Shown here: piece by piece, positions 51,415 through 62,611 of the stretch
Layout: each line of letters begins with the position of its first letter
Numbering within the stretch: the first letter of the stretch is position 1
From: Mycoplasmopsis opalescens ATCC 27921
Lineage (GTDB): Bacteria; Bacillota_I; Bacilli_A; Mycoplasmatales; Metamycoplasmataceae
DNA length: 64,000 nucleotides
NCBI RefSeq assembly: GCF_000712185.1
Contig: NZ_KL544019.1
Coordinates: forward strand, 198,956-262,955
Direction of reading: 5' to 3'
Position numbers and translations under genes: made by a program
The notes under the pieces: generated by a model
The model's database searches: none
Told to the model about the DNA's origin: nothing
Seen by the model: only the letters and a program-made list of their open reading frames with translations

Positions 51415-52085
51415 ATTTAGATGAAAATGATAAATTATCTACATATACCAATTTGATTTTTGAAGGCAATCAAAAATCAAATTTAACTGGCTATAAAAAT
51501 CACGAAGATATCTATAAACAAGGCATTTTAGACTCAATCCTTATTCGTAAAACTCTAGAAAATAATGGTTATGATTTTCTGGATAAAACTATTTTAGACA
51601 TAGGTGCAGGAGCAGGTTTTCCCTCTATGCCTTGAAAAATTTACAATGATAATTTTAATTTGGAAATTGTTGAATCCTTAGGTAAAAGAGTTAATTTCCT
51701 TAAAAATATAACAACTGAATTAAATTTATCTGTTAATGTTTTTAATGAACGAGTTGAAAGGCTAAAAAATAGAAATTGTTATTATGATTTAATCACAGCC
51801 AGAGCAGTAACTAGTGTTAAAAATTTATTTATGCTTGCTCACCACTTGCTAAAACCTAATGGATTTTTTATCATGCCTAAGGGTAGAAATTATAAGCAAG
51901 AACTCAAAGAAATCTCTCATATTTTTCCTGAAATAAAAAAAGATATTAAAGTCTTTTCATATATTAATTCACAAAATGATGAATCCTATATTATAGTTAT
52001 CCAAAAAACGACCAAAACACCTGTAAAATGGCCTTTTGAGTGAAAAAAAATAATGTCTTTTGGCGTTAATAAATTGCCACAATAA
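51408..52085 (+). CDS. rsmG: 16S rRNA (guanine527-N7)-methyltransferase
   Basis: RsmG (GidB) makes m7G527 near the decoding site. The 225-residue protein has ILDSILIRKTLENNG, motif I ILDIGAGAGFPSMPWKI, the conserved LEIVESLGKRVNFLK, RAVTSVKNLFMLAHHLLKPNG and MPKGRNYKQEL. TGA at 51633-51635 and 52040-52042 are Trp. It overlaps prs by 7 bp and is the last gene before a terminator. Confidence 0.94.
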
Positions 52086-52117
52086 TTAATTATTAACTAT
52101 TTAAAAATAATAAATTG

Positions 52118-52147
52118 TCTATTTTTTTCCAAAAATAGATTTTTTTT
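52118..52147 (+). terminator. Terminator of the prs-rsmG unit
   Basis: TCTATTTTT/AAAAATAGA with a four-base loop is followed by eight T. Confidence 0.85.
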
Positions 52148-52181
52148 ATTATTTTCGTCATAAGTAAGTGGAGGTAAAAAA

Positions 52182-52535
52182 ATGAATGACATAAAAATAG
52201 AAAGCAAAAACATGAATACAACAGAATTAAAACATTTAATAATTAGGTTATGTAAAGAAGAAATGAAGCGACAAAGCTTGATTAAAAAGGAATTTTTAAC
52301 GAAATGTATTAAAGAGAGCAGGTTAAATAATGATGAAAAATTAGTTATACCGCCATCTAAGCTAACAAGATCAATAAATTATCTTAAGCCTGCTTACAAA
52401 GAAATAATTATTAATGAATTTTATAAACCTAAATCCGATAAATATTGATATGAAGACAAATATTGTCGAGCAACATTTTATAAATATAGAAATGAAGCAA
52501 TGAAGGACTTAGTTAACATATATGTTTCTAGTTAA
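52182..52535 (+). CDS. Small HTH-like protein heading a three-gene cassette
   Basis: The 117-residue basic protein begins MNDIKIESKNMNTTELKHL behind GGAGG. Its C-terminal half (LKPAYKEIIINEFYKP, then KYWYEDKYCRATFYKYRNEAMKDL) resembles sigma-region-4 or ArpU/MG284-like helix-turn-helix segments, where a WY-E-YxRxTFYKxRxEA pattern is common in mollicute small proteins. This is my reading, not a search result. The TGA at 52446-52448 is Trp. Its stop lies 14 bp inside the next gene, so the two are coupled. A regulatory role is possible. Confidence 0.6.
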
Positions 52536-54018
52536 TAATGTTGCCAATAATGCCCAAACACAGGCTTTTTCGTCACAAAACATTTATAAATTTGAAGCTT
52601 CAAAAAGATATGCAAATAAGGATAAAAGCAATATAAATATTGAACCCATAATAGGTAAAGATCAGAATAATGAAATAAAAAATGAAGTTGTTTTAGAACC
52701 CTATACCTTTGAAGTTCAAAATATTTCAGTATTTGATAAACCCAATACAACTAAAGATTTTGTTGAACCAATTGAGTATCTTCCGCATGAATCACCAGAT
52801 GTTATTTTAAGAGCAAGGGCAGAAATTATAAAGTATTTTGGGAGCGATGAATTTAATATAGTTATAACTTATAGTGTACCAATTCATGAAAAGCATCTTA
52901 AAGATAGTGATTATACAGAGTCTATAGTTGTTAATGATAAATTATTGCAACCAAACCAGTTTAAGAAGTTAGCTTATTCATATTATTTTCCGGAAGATTA
53001 CGAAGGAGCAAAAGATAATAATGGATTTAACTTTTTCAGCTACCCTGATTATCCAAATGTAAAATGAGATAAGTTTAAATTTCACCATATATTGATTTCT
53101 AGCCGCACATTAGGAATAAAATTTCAAGATTTTGATAATTTAGTTTTGACTGTTGGAATTAATGAAAGTGAAAACATTCCACGGTCAATTATGGTTAAAA
53201 AACATAATAATAAACCATCTTTAATCTCTAAAGAATTTATCAAAAATAAAGCAAGTATTAAAATACCATATTACTATTCTTTTGACTTTGACTATTATTC
53301 TAATCCAGAAACCAAAGTCAAAAGAAGAGTTGGATATTTAAACAACGAACTAACTTCATTTAATATTGATAATAAATCAACTACAAATAAACTATTTAAT
53401 TTAAAAAGCACGCAAGATGATTATCCATTTAAAAAAGCCACTGAAGCAGTAATTAAATCAGCCGTTGTTTATCACAATATTTACGGGGCATTTCACCGAA
53501 ACCAAAGTACACCAAATTATGGGATTTTAGCGATGAAAAGTACAGCATTTGAAACACTAGGAAATATTGGAGTTTATAGAGAAAATATCAATAATATTTT
53601 TGAATCACGAATGGCTGAATTTAACTTTTACTCTAATGATAGGCTAGTTTATGACGCAACTAGCAAACAAATGGTCAAGGGTCATGCTGATAAAGCGGGA
53701 TTAAAAATATCACCTGCATTTAGTGGTAAATATTGAAATGATGTTATTTTTTATTATCAACCAAGTAAAGATGCAGAACCATATTTAATTAATTTTTCGA
53801 ATTCATATTCAATTGAAAAACCAATACTTGATCCGCAAAATGGAATGGTACAGTTGAATTATAAGGTTAATGATGCGAAATTAGACCACAATAATAATGG
53901 AATTGTCGCCTTAAATGATAAATTTATTTCACTAAACGAGGAAGATATCAAAAGATTATTAACATTTAAAATTTCAAACTACAATGAATTAGAAACGTAT
54001 AGGGTTAATAATGAATAA
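52522..54018 (+). CDS. Unknown 498-residue protein, middle gene of the cassette
   Basis: The frame runs from ATG 52522 to TAA 54016-54018, with TGA-Trp at 53065-53067 and 53734-53736. No signal peptide, lipobox or membrane helix is clear; the N terminus is MFLVNNVANNAQTQAFSSQN. It is rich in Asn, Tyr, Asp and Ser with predicted beta strands (FNIVITYSVPI, LVLTVGINE, VQLNYKVND), like the extracytoplasmic domains of mycoplasma surface proteins. I recognise no family. It overlaps its neighbours by 14 and 8 bp, so three genes act as one unit. Confidence 0.72.
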
Positions 54019-54559
54019 AAGAAATAAATTAATTTTAGGTATATCCTTGGGAATTGTTATTGCCTCAGCCATAGCAGTACCAATTACGGTTGTATCATTA
54101 AAGAAAAAAAACGAAGATAAAGATTTAACTAAAGATAACAACCATAAAAAAATAAAAATAAAATATGACCGTAATGGAAATAAAATAGGTGAATTTTTAG
54201 TTCCGGACGACAATAAAAATGACCAAAATAACAATAATACAGGCAAAAAAGGAACAAATTCTTCAATAGAAGAAATCATAGAATACGAAGGAGCCACATA
54301 CGATGATGTTTTTCCTGAAATTAAAAAACCTGAAGTATACAATTTCATTAATTATGAAAATTCAGAACCAAAAATTAGCAAGGAAATTGTTTATTTCATC
54401 GTTAATAAAATAGCCAAACATGTTCAAGTTCCACTACTAAAAATAGATGTAGAAGATAATTGATCAGACGATGATAAGACATTAAAATTAGTAGTTAAAG
54501 TAAAAACAAAAGGGAACACATTAACAAGAACTTATCATTTTACAGTTTTAAACCAATAG
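54011..54559 (+). CDS. Single-pass membrane protein, last gene of the cassette
   Basis: The 182-residue protein has one N-terminal membrane helix (LILGISLGIVIASAIAVPITVVSL) after MNKRNK. A charged Asn/Asp/Lys-rich linker follows (NHKKIKIKYDRNG, DDNKNDQNNNNTGKK) and then a compact C-terminal domain of about 90 residues ending TRTYHFTVLNQ. There is no lipobox Cys. The topology suggests an N-in anchor with an outside domain. It overlaps the 498-residue gene by 8 bp, so the two may form a surface complex. Confidence 0.72.
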
Positions 54560-54579
54560 TTTTATACTAAAATATAATT

Positions 54580-55398
54580 ATGAAATTAGAAAATATTAAA
54601 ATGGTATTTATCGATCTTGATGGAACTTCACTTGATAAAAAAAGAAGAGGTCAAAGGTATTTATCGCATGAAAATATCGAAGCAATTGAAGAATGCAGAC
54701 AAAATGGAATTGAAGTAATTGTTTCAACTGGCAGAGGTATAAATAGTCGAACAGATAAAATTCTTAGCCAACTCAATGACCATAAAAATTTAGTTGCTTG
54801 AAATGGTGCAAAAATTAAATTAGATAATAAAATAATTAAGTCAACAGCTATTGAAAAAGAAGTTGTAACTGATATTTTAGAAAAATCAGAAAAAAATAAA
54901 TTAGTTATGGTGCTAAACTCTGATTTTAGACATTTAACTATTACAAAAAGTTTAATAACCAGAATGATTATTAAATTAAAAGGTGGTAAACGCCTAAAAC
55001 CTGAAAATCTTGATTTAAATAAAGAAATTTTCAAAGTCATATTATGATCGAAAAACACAAAAAAATTACATGAAGTAATTGACTATTTAAAAAATAAATA
55101 TAACGATAAAATCAATATTATTACAGGTGATAGCCACGCTACATATTTTGAAATAACAGCAATAGATGCATCTAAGGGTTTAGCTAATAAGTTATTCGCT
55201 GAAATGAAAAATATAGATTTAGACAAATGCGTCCACATCGGTGATTCAATGAATGATGCAAGCACAGCTAAATATTTTAAAAATGTTATAGCTATGAAAA
55301 ATGCAGATAATGATTTTAAAAAAGTTGCTTCAATAGTCAGTGAGTTTGAATATAAAAATGGCGGTTTAGCTAAAACAATAAAAAAATATATTCTATAA
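54580..55398 (+). CDS. Cof-type HAD-family hydrolase
   Basis: The 272-residue protein is a HAD phosphatase of the Cof subfamily. Motif I MVFIDLDGTSLD has the nucleophile Asp near residue 12, motif II is VIVSTGRG, and a C2B cap follows. KGLANKLFAEM holds the conserved Lys and HIGDSMNDASTAKYF is motif IV. Such enzymes dephosphorylate sugar phosphates, FMN or nucleotides; the substrate cannot be named. TGA at 54799-54801 and 55045-55047 are Trp. It follows the unknown cassette by 20 bp. Confidence 0.92.
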
Positions 55399-55404
55399 TG
55401 TTTC

Positions 55405-55437
55405 TGCTAAAAACACTGTAGCACAGTTGTTCTAGCA
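55405..55437. repeat. Hairpin with GTAGCACAG motif after the HAD gene
   Basis: TGCTA and TAGCA arms with inner AACACTGT/ACAGTTGTT pairs form an imperfect stem around GTAGC. It is one of the six dispersed copies and lies just before a standard terminator. Confidence 0.6.
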
Positions 55438-55444
55438 AATTAAT

Positions 55445-55479
55445 AAAAAAATACAACATTTATTAAGTTGTATTTTTTT
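55445..55479. terminator. Bidirectional terminator between HAD gene and secA
   Basis: A 13-bp perfect stem AAAAAAATACAAC/GTTGTATTTTTTT with a nine-base loop lies between the convergent genes. Confidence 0.9.
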
Positions 55480-55483
55480 ATTA

Positions 55484-58042
55484 TTAATTATTATTTGCTT
55501 CTAAATCAGACTCAACACTCGATAAAGAACCTTCATCAGATTTATTTTCGTTATCGGCCAATGATTGTTTTAAATTTTGATATGTTTGTAATAACATTTT
55601 TTCCATTTCATCTGTAGTCATGTCTAATGAACCAAAATCAATTGTTTCTGCAAGACTTTGGAATAATGGATCAGCTTTGATTTCAATCGGAATAATAGAT
55701 TCAATACCGATTCTTTCGTTAAGGATTCTTCGTGCCACCATAGTAGCAATATTTGCAAGCATTTGGTCGAATTTTTTAGTCCCCTCATCAGTATAAACTT
55801 GATAAGGGTTTTTTTGCGAATATTGAACAAGGTTAACATTTGAACGTAACTTATCCATTGTGTCAATGTGGTTTTGCCAAAATTTATCAACAACTTCAAG
55901 CACAATACTTTTTTCAATATACGAAACATAAGAAAGATCAGTGTTTTTGATTGCTGTTTCACGTCAAACATGGTAAAAATTCATGATTTTTTCAATTAAA
56001 TATTCTTTTAATGATGAATCATGGATTTTATTAACTTCTGCTAAATCTAGTTTGTTTCTAACCCCATACCCTATAAAATCAGTGTTAATATAATTAACTA
56101 TTTTTTCATAAATAAAGCCACCTACACGGTTTTTAAACTCAGGATTAGTTACGATGGTATTGGCTGCATTTTTAAACATTTTTTCTACAATAAAAGCAAC
56201 ATCATCATTAACTAAAATTAAATCTCTCTGTGTATAGAATAAGTCACGTTGCTGACGAATAACATCGTCATAGTGTAGAACACTTTTACGTGAATCATAG
56301 TTAAATCCTTCTATTTTCTTTTGTGCTGCTGTGAAGCCAGCTAAAAGCGATTTATCAGTGATTTCTTTTTCACCCATATGCGCATAAGAAGCTTTGAATT
56401 CCTCATGGTTAGCAAAACGCAACATTAGTTGGTCTTCAAGCGAAATGAAGAATTTAGAAACGCCAACATCACCTTGACGACCACTACGCCCACGCAACTG
56501 GTTATCAATCCGGCGACTTTCGGCTTTATCAGTTCCTAAAACATACAATCCTCCTAAAGCTAATGCTTCAGAGGAAGGTTTGATATCTGTTCCACGACCA
56601 GCCATATTAGTTGCAATCGTAACTGCTTTGACTTGTCCAGCATTTGCAATAATTTCAGCTTCGGATGCATTTTGTTTTGCATTTAAAACTGTATGCGGTA
56701 TTCCTTCGCGGTTTAAAAATTCGTGGAGAATTTCACTATCTTCAATTTGTGCAGTACCGACTAAAACTGGCTGCCCTTTATCATATAATTCGCGAATTTT
56801 AGCTGTTACTGCCTTTCATTTTGCTAAATATGTCACATAAATTGAATCAGGCAAATCTTTACGAGCTAAAGGTTTATTAGTTGGAACAACATTTACACGC
56901 ATATTATAAATATCAATAAATTCTTGCTCCTCGGTTTTAGCTGTACCTGTCATACCGCATAGTTTATCAAACATACGGAAAAAGTTTTGATATGTAATGG
57001 TAGCTAAAGTTTTTGTTTCTGGCTCAATTTCTACATTTTCTTTCGTTTGCAATGCTTGTTGTAAACCCTCTGAATAAGCTCTACCTTCCATAATACGACC
57101 TGTAAAGGCGTCAACTAATTCAATTTTTCCATCCCGCACAATATATTCAATATTATTTTTCATAACTTTGTGAGCGCGAAGAGCATTTTGTATACGGTGC
57201 ACTATTTCAGAGTTTTCAATGTGGTATAAATTTTCAAAGTTAAAATACTTATTTGCCTTATTTATACCGCTAAAAGTTAAAGCGATAGCTTTTGATTCTT
57301 CGTCAATTTCATAGTCATTTTCATTTAATGTACGAACAAATTGATCAGCGATAAAATAATCGCTCGTATCTTCTTTATCGCCTCCAGAAATAATTAATGG
57401 CGTTTTAGCTTCATCAATTAAAATACTGTCGACCTCGTCAAGTAAGCAAAAATGTAAACCACGCTGAACTTTTTCAGCCATCGATTCAGCCATATTGTCT
57501 CTTAAATAGTCAAAACCCATTTCAGAGTGAACTGAATAAGTTATATCGCACGCATAAGCAGCTCTTTTATCATTCGGATCCATCTGTGCTTTATTAATAC
57601 CGACGGTTAAACCTAAAAAGTTGAAAACTTGTCCCATTTCCAAAGCATCCCGTTCAGATAAGTATTCGTTAACCGTAGAAACTATAGCTCCCTTACCTTC
57701 TAAAGCATTAAGGTAAACTGGCGCAATAGATGTAATGGTTTTACCTTCACCTGTTTTCATTTCCGCAACACTAGCTAAATCTAATAAAATTCCCCCAATC
57801 ATTTGGACATCATATGGTCTTTTTCCTAAAATTCTTTTGGTTGCTTCTCTGCAGACTGCAAAAGCTTCAGCTCTCAACGACTCCAAACTTTCGCCATTTG
57901 CGATTCTAGATTTAAATTGAACAGTTTTATTTTGCAAAGCTTCGTCAGATAATTTAGCTATTAGTGGCTCAAAATCATTAATTCTTTTTAATGTTTTTTC
58001 CGCTATACGCATCTCTGTTGTTTTAAAATTAAATAACTCCAT
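55484..58042 (-). CDS. secA: Preprotein translocase ATPase SecA
   Basis: SecA pushes secreted proteins through SecYEG. The 852-residue motor starts MELFNFKTTEMRIAEKTLKR and has Walker A AEMKTGEGKTI at about 93-103, Walker B FCLLDEVDSILIDEA, TATVNEYLSERD-like region ISTVNEYLSERDALEM, and motif VI RGRSGRQGDVGVSKFFISLEDQLMLRF. The helical wing and scaffold regions are complete. The C-terminal zinc-binding tail is missing; the protein ends in an acidic ESDLEANNN stretch. TGA codons at 56813-56815 and elsewhere are Trp. Fragments are all in one frame. Confidence 0.96.
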
Positions 58043-58133
58043 GCTATTAATTTTATACTAATATTAAATATAAATATTAAAAAGTGTAAGGGGTCAAGAA
58101 TAAATATACTTATTTTTGATTATTTAACAAATC

Positions 58134-58176
58134 CATTTTTACCAAGAACACTGTGCACAGCCATTTATAGTAAAAA
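58134..58176. repeat. Hairpin with CTGTGCACAG core upstream of secA
   Basis: TTTTTACCA and TAGTAAAAA arms enclose AACACTGTGCACAGCC at 58147-58162. It lies 11 bp after the stop of the minus-strand hypothetical gene. It is a divergent copy of the dispersed motif. Confidence 0.5.
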
Positions 58177-58186
58177 TGAAAAGAAA

Positions 58187-58756
58187 CTAGCGTCTCTTTT
58201 CATAATACTTATTAATTTCTTTTTCTTTAATTAATATTGATAAAGGTTTTTCTATACGATAAAGAAAATCTTCGATAGCTTCACATAAAGCATTTTGATG
58301 TATTGAACTTGTATATAAATGTTCGTCTGTATTATTAATCTCTTGTTCAGGAGTTAAATAGTTAACTTTGTGCTTAGGTAGAATATCATTATTTTCTGCG
58401 CCAATTACACATGTGAAGTCAGGATGGTTGTTTAGTTTAATAGCTCAATATTTGTAATACATTTCAGTATCCGAAACACCTATAATATAGCTGTTTTCGG
58501 CACAAAACTTTTTAAAATCTTCTTCGTAATTAATAATTGCATCAGGCTTATATTGTTCAAGAAATTCATGAATAATTTTTGAATTTGAATTATCAAAAAA
58601 GATTAGTGAAAATTCATTTTCTTTTTTTATTTTCTCAAATTCAAGAAGAAATTTTAAAGCATTTTCTTTAACTTTATTGTTATCATCAAGCAAATAAACG
58701 ATACCGTTGGCGTGGACAAAAATAGTAGGTTTTAAATTCAAATCATTATTATTCAT
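58187..58756 (-). CDS. Hypothetical protein coupled to gpmI
   Basis: The 189-residue product begins MNNNDLNLKPTIFVHANGIVYLLDD. The alternation of strands and helices (SLIFFDNSNSKIIHEFL, YIIGVSDTEMYYKYW, FTCVIGAENNDILPKH) is reminiscent of a HAD-like fold, but the nucleophile DxD is not present, so an enzymatic claim is not supported. The TGA at 58442-58444 is Trp. It starts inside the 3' end of gpmI (8-bp overlap), so the two are co-translated. I do not recognise a family. Confidence 0.7.
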
Positions 58757-60248
58757 GACTTATTAGTGATTTTTGATCCATTTCTTTAGGTTGATTAATG
58801 CCCATATATTCTAAAATAGTAGGTGCGATATTAGATAATTTTCCATTTTCAAGTTTTATATTTTTATCTGAGCAAATCAACATAACTGGGTTTGATGTAT
58901 GCTTAGTTGCTGGCTTGTCTTGGTCATCTAACATTACTTCAGCATTACCATGGTCTGCGGTTACAAACACTGTAAATCCATTGTTTTGGGCAAATTCAAA
59001 TACTCTTTGAATTTGTTTATCTATTAACTCAACAGCTGCTATAGCTGATTCTAGGTTGCCCGTATGACCAACCATATCTGGGTTTGCATAATTCATAATA
59101 ACTGCGTCAAAATCATTAGCTTTTGCAATTAATTCATTAGTAATTTCAACAGCAGACATTTGTGGAGCAGTAGCATAACTTTCAACCTTTAATGACGGAA
59201 CCATTATTCTTTCGGAATTCTTATAAACAATATCTATTCCCCCATCCATAAAGTAGGTTACATGTGCATACTTTTGTGTTTCCGCAAGTCTAAGTTGCTT
59301 AATATTATTTTGTTCATAAACGGCGCCAATTGGATTAATCACTTTCATTTCTTCAAATGCAATATTTGTTTCAATACCTTCGTACTTCATCATTGAGACA
59401 AATTTAGCTATCTTTACAGCGTTTTTAGGAACAAAATCATATATTTTTGAACCAATAAACATATGTGATAATTGCCGTGCCCTATCTGGTCTAAAGTTGA
59501 AAAAAATAATTGAATCACCATCACAAACTGGTAATGCATTATCATTAAATGCTGGGATTAAAAATTCATCGGTTATGTTTTGATTATATTGATTATTCAA
59601 GTAATCGCTAGCCTTATTGAATTTAGTTTCAGTTTTACCTAGCATTGCTTCATAATGCTTTTCAACCCTGTCGAACATTTTATCACGATCCATTCCATAG
59701 AATCTTCCACCCAAACTGGCAATTTTATAGCCATATTGGTCACAAATTTGTTCTAATTTTAAAAGTGAATTAAGCATTGATTTTGGAGCAACATCTCTCC
59801 CATCTCCGATTGGATGCACCATTACTTTAGTTAATCCGTTTTTGTGTGCCATGTCCAATAATTTAAATAAATGATCCTCTAATGAATGAACTCCGCCAGG
59901 GGATAATAAACCAATTAAATGCAATGTTCTGTCTGTTTTTTTTACATGATTAAATGTGTCTAAAAACACTGTGTTACGGTCATATTCGCCTATTTTTAAT
60001 GCTTGGTTTATTAGTGATAAACCTGTGTAAACTACCCTACCAGCTCCGATATTAATATGTCCAACTTCACTATTTCCCATTTGGCCTTCAGGTAAACCAA
60101 CAAATTCACCTGATGCTTGAATTATTGAATTGGGATATTCAGTAAAAAGCTTATCAAAAAAAGGTGTTTTAGCCATGGCAAATGCATTACCTTTTGTTTC
60201 TTTTCTTAAACCTAATCCGTCAATGACAATCAGTATTGTTTTTTTCAT
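58749..60248 (-). CDS. gpmI: 2,3-bisphosphoglycerate-independent phosphoglycerate mutase
   Basis: GpmI interconverts 3- and 2-phosphoglycerate in glycolysis using two Mn ions. The 499-residue protein has ILIVIDGLGLRKETKGNAF (metal Asp), EGQMGNSEVGHINIGAGRVVY (catalytic Ser), HPIGDGRDVAPKS, FFNFRPDRARQL, YANPDMVGHTGNLESAI and VTADHGNAEVML with metal ligands. The length is typical. It has a GGAG site and stands first in a unit with the 189-residue gene. Confidence 0.96.
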   Translation of the reverse strand: MKKTILIVIDGLGLRKETKGNAFAMAKTPFFDKLFTEYPNSIIQASGEFVGLPEGQMGNSEVGHINIGAGRVVYTGLSLINQALKIGEYDRNTVFLDTFNHVKKTDRTLHLIGLLSPGGVHSLEDHLFKLLDMAHKNGLTKVMVHPIGDGRDVAPKSMLNSLLKLEQICDQYGYKIASLGGRFYGMDRDKMFDRVEKHYEAMLGKTETKFNKASDYLNNQYNQNITDEFLIPAFNDNALPVCDGDSIIFFNFRPDRARQLSHMFIGSKIYDFVPKNAVKIAKFVSMMKYEGIETNIAFEEMKVINPIGAVYEQNNIKQLRLAETQKYAHVTYFMDGGIDIVYKNSERIMVPSLKVESYATAPQMSAVEITNELIAKANDFDAVIMNYANPDMVGHTGNLESAIAAVELIDKQIQRVFEFAQNNGFTVFVTADHGNAEVMLDDQDKPATKHTSNPVMLICSDKNIKLENGKLSNIAPTILEYMGINQPKEMDQKSLISHE

Positions 60249-60426
60249 ATTTACTCCTTTATTCTCTAATTCTATTTAATTCTATTACATTTATCACACG
60301 GTGAAATTAATTATTTATTTTAGCTTTAAAACTTATGAAAATTATTCTGGCTTCTATTAAAAAATACGCAAAATGAGCCCTTAAAAAATAAAAATATTGC
60401 CCATAATTTAAGATATATTTCTAAAT

Positions 60427-60432
60427 TATAAT
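60427..60432 (+). promoter_or_regulatory. Candidate -10 box of the dnaX cluster promoter
   Basis: TATAAT lies 39 bp upstream of the GTG start of dnaX, the only good match in the 222-bp divergent spacer with gpmI. No further structure is seen in that spacer. Confidence 0.5.
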
Positions 60433-60470
60433 AAAATAACATTAAGCAAATCTGAGGAGGATTTTTAATC

Positions 60471-62309
60471 GTGGAATATAAAGCATTATATCGTAAATAT
60501 AGACCTAAATCCTTCGCTGAAGTGTGCGGCCAAGATTATATTGTGCAAACTTTAAAAAATATCATCAATAATTATAGAGTTTCGCATGCATACCTTTTTG
60601 CAGGGCCAAGAGGAGTTGGCAAAACCTCATTAGCTAAAATTTTTGCTGCAGCGTTAAATTGTGGACATTCAGCTGATTTAACTGAGATTTGTGAACATTG
60701 CAAAGTTAATCAAGATAATAATTTTGACATTATTGAAATGGATGCGGCTTCAAATAATGGTGTAAATGAAATTAGAGAGCTAAGAGACAAAATAATGCAT
60801 TCGCCGGCAACCGGAAAATATAAAATTTACATAATCGATGAAGTTCATATGCTTTCAAAAGGTGCTTTTAATGCTTTATTAAAAACTTTAGAAGAGCCAC
60901 CGAAACATGCTATTTTTATTTTAGCAACTACAGATCCACAAAAAATTCCCGTGACTATTCTCTCGAGAGTTCAAAGGTATAATTTTCGCAAAATTTCTTA
61001 TCTAGATATGCAGCAGCATATTAAATTTATTTTAGAAAGCGAAAAAATCGATTACGAACCAAATATTGTGCCTTACGTTGCGAGACTTTCGCAAGGTGCC
61101 CTCAGGGATGCTCTTTCTATTATTGACCAAGCAATTGCGTATGGGAATGGTAAAATTAGTTTGCAAGATATTGTTTATGCTTTTGGCATAACAAGCAGTG
61201 ATAAGTTAATTGAAATTGCAAACGATTTATATCTCGGTAAAGTTAAACAAGCATTAAAAATTTTTAATGATTTAAGGGCATCGGGCATTGATTCAACAAA
61301 CTTTCTAACAAATTTTCAACTGCTTTTTAAAGATTATTTAATTTATCAAAAATCTAATGATCTTAGCTTATGCGAATTGCTTTCTGAGGAAGAAATGAAA
61401 GAGCTTAAATTATCATTAAAATTTGCTTTTGATGCTGTAGATAAGCTTTATCAGTTAAGTAAAGAGTTAATTTTTAGTGAATCACCTTTCCAATTAATTG
61501 AAATCGCATTAATTAAATTAACTAATGAAGAAATAATACAAAGAAAAGAGGATAATATGTTTAATAAAAATCCAGATGATAAAGTAAAAAAAATTCTCGA
61601 AACTACTCAAGAATTTATTTTAGATAATAATGAAAATACTGCGGAACATAATCAAGTTAACAATGATTTAATTGGTTCTCAACTAGACACGAGCCTAGAA
61701 AGTTCACTAATTACAACTAGCGAGTTTTCATTAGATGATATTGATTCTGCTGAAGAGGAAGAACCTCGGCAGATAGAAAATAAAACAAATAATATCCAGA
61801 TATTAAAATTTGATGAAAAACACTATAGCCAGCTTAAATTTGAAACAAAAGAAACAAAAGAATCTATTCAAAGATTAATATTACTTTCAGATAACGAATA
61901 TAAGGCTATTCACGTAGAACAAATTAAGTCGCTTTGAATATCTTCTAAATACAAGCACATCCCTAAATATCAAGACTTAGTTTTAGCATTTAGCAGAATG
62001 AAGAAAATTTTAACTAGCAATGAAGATTTTTTGCTTTTCTACTCAGAAGATGAACCAGCTTTAATTTTTTTACAGGAAAATGCTTATAGTGTAGCGGTGC
62101 AGGAATTAATGGAAAATGTAACCGACTCAAAAAAACATTTATTTTTTATCAATAATATAGATTTATATAGGGAAGCCAAAAAAGATTTAGCTATTAAGTT
62201 TCAAAATGAAGAAATAAATATAGACAATGTCGAAAAGCTCGGCCCAATTATTACTCAGGGACAAACTAATGCACAATTAATTTTTGATGAAATTGCTGCA
62301 ATTAAATAA
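60471..62309 (+). CDS. dnaX: DNA polymerase III subunit gamma/tau
   Basis: DnaX is the ATPase core of the clamp loader. The 612-residue protein starts at GTG (60471) behind GAGGAGG and reads YKALYRKYRPKSFAEVCGQ. It has Walker A GPRGVGKTS, a zinc module with CGHSADLTEICEHCKVN, DEx motif IIDEVHMLSKGAF, sensor I ILATTDPQKIP and SRVQRYNFRKI. A TGA at 61935-61937 is Trp and the C-terminal ~120 residues follow. It opens the dnaX-ybaB-recR-tmk-holB cluster. Confidence 0.96.
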
Positions 62310-62318
62310 GGAGAAATT

Positions 62319-62609
62319 ATGGATCAACAAATGTTAAGAAAAATGCAAAAACTTCAAAAAGATTACTCTGAAAAGGCAGAAGTTTTCGCAGATCAAAAAT
62401 TCACACTAGAGAAGCAAGGAATTGAGATTGTGATGAAAGGAAATAAAAAAATGGTTTCAATTAAAATTAAAGATGAAATTTTAATTGATCCCGAAGATCC
62501 TGAAACATTAGAGGACTTAATTGTTTTAACAATTAATGAACTTGAAAATCAAATTGATGAAGAACAAGAAAAATTAATGCCTAACTTACCTGCAGGTTTT
62601 GGATTTTAA
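62319..62609 (+). CDS. ybaB: YbaB/EbfC-family nucleoid-associated protein
   Basis: The 96-residue protein begins MDQQMLRKMQKLQKDYSEKAE, has the central EIVMKGNKKMVSIKIKDE strand region and ends LMPNLPAGFGF; family members typically run ...LAxGxGxP/F. These dimers bind DNA and may influence RecR-linked repair. The gene sits between dnaX and recR, the standard order, 9 bp after dnaX and 2 bp before recR. Confidence 0.92.
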   Translation: MDQQMLRKMQKLQKDYSEKAEVFADQKFTLEKQGIEIVMKGNKKMVSIKIKDEILIDPEDPETLEDLIVLTINELENQIDEEQEKLMPNLPAGFGF

Positions 62610-62611
62610 TT

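Noticed and set aside
55624-55971. 115-residue minus-strand frame inside secA
   Set aside because: It overlaps the C-terminal part of secA in another frame, has low-complexity sequence and no ribosome site.
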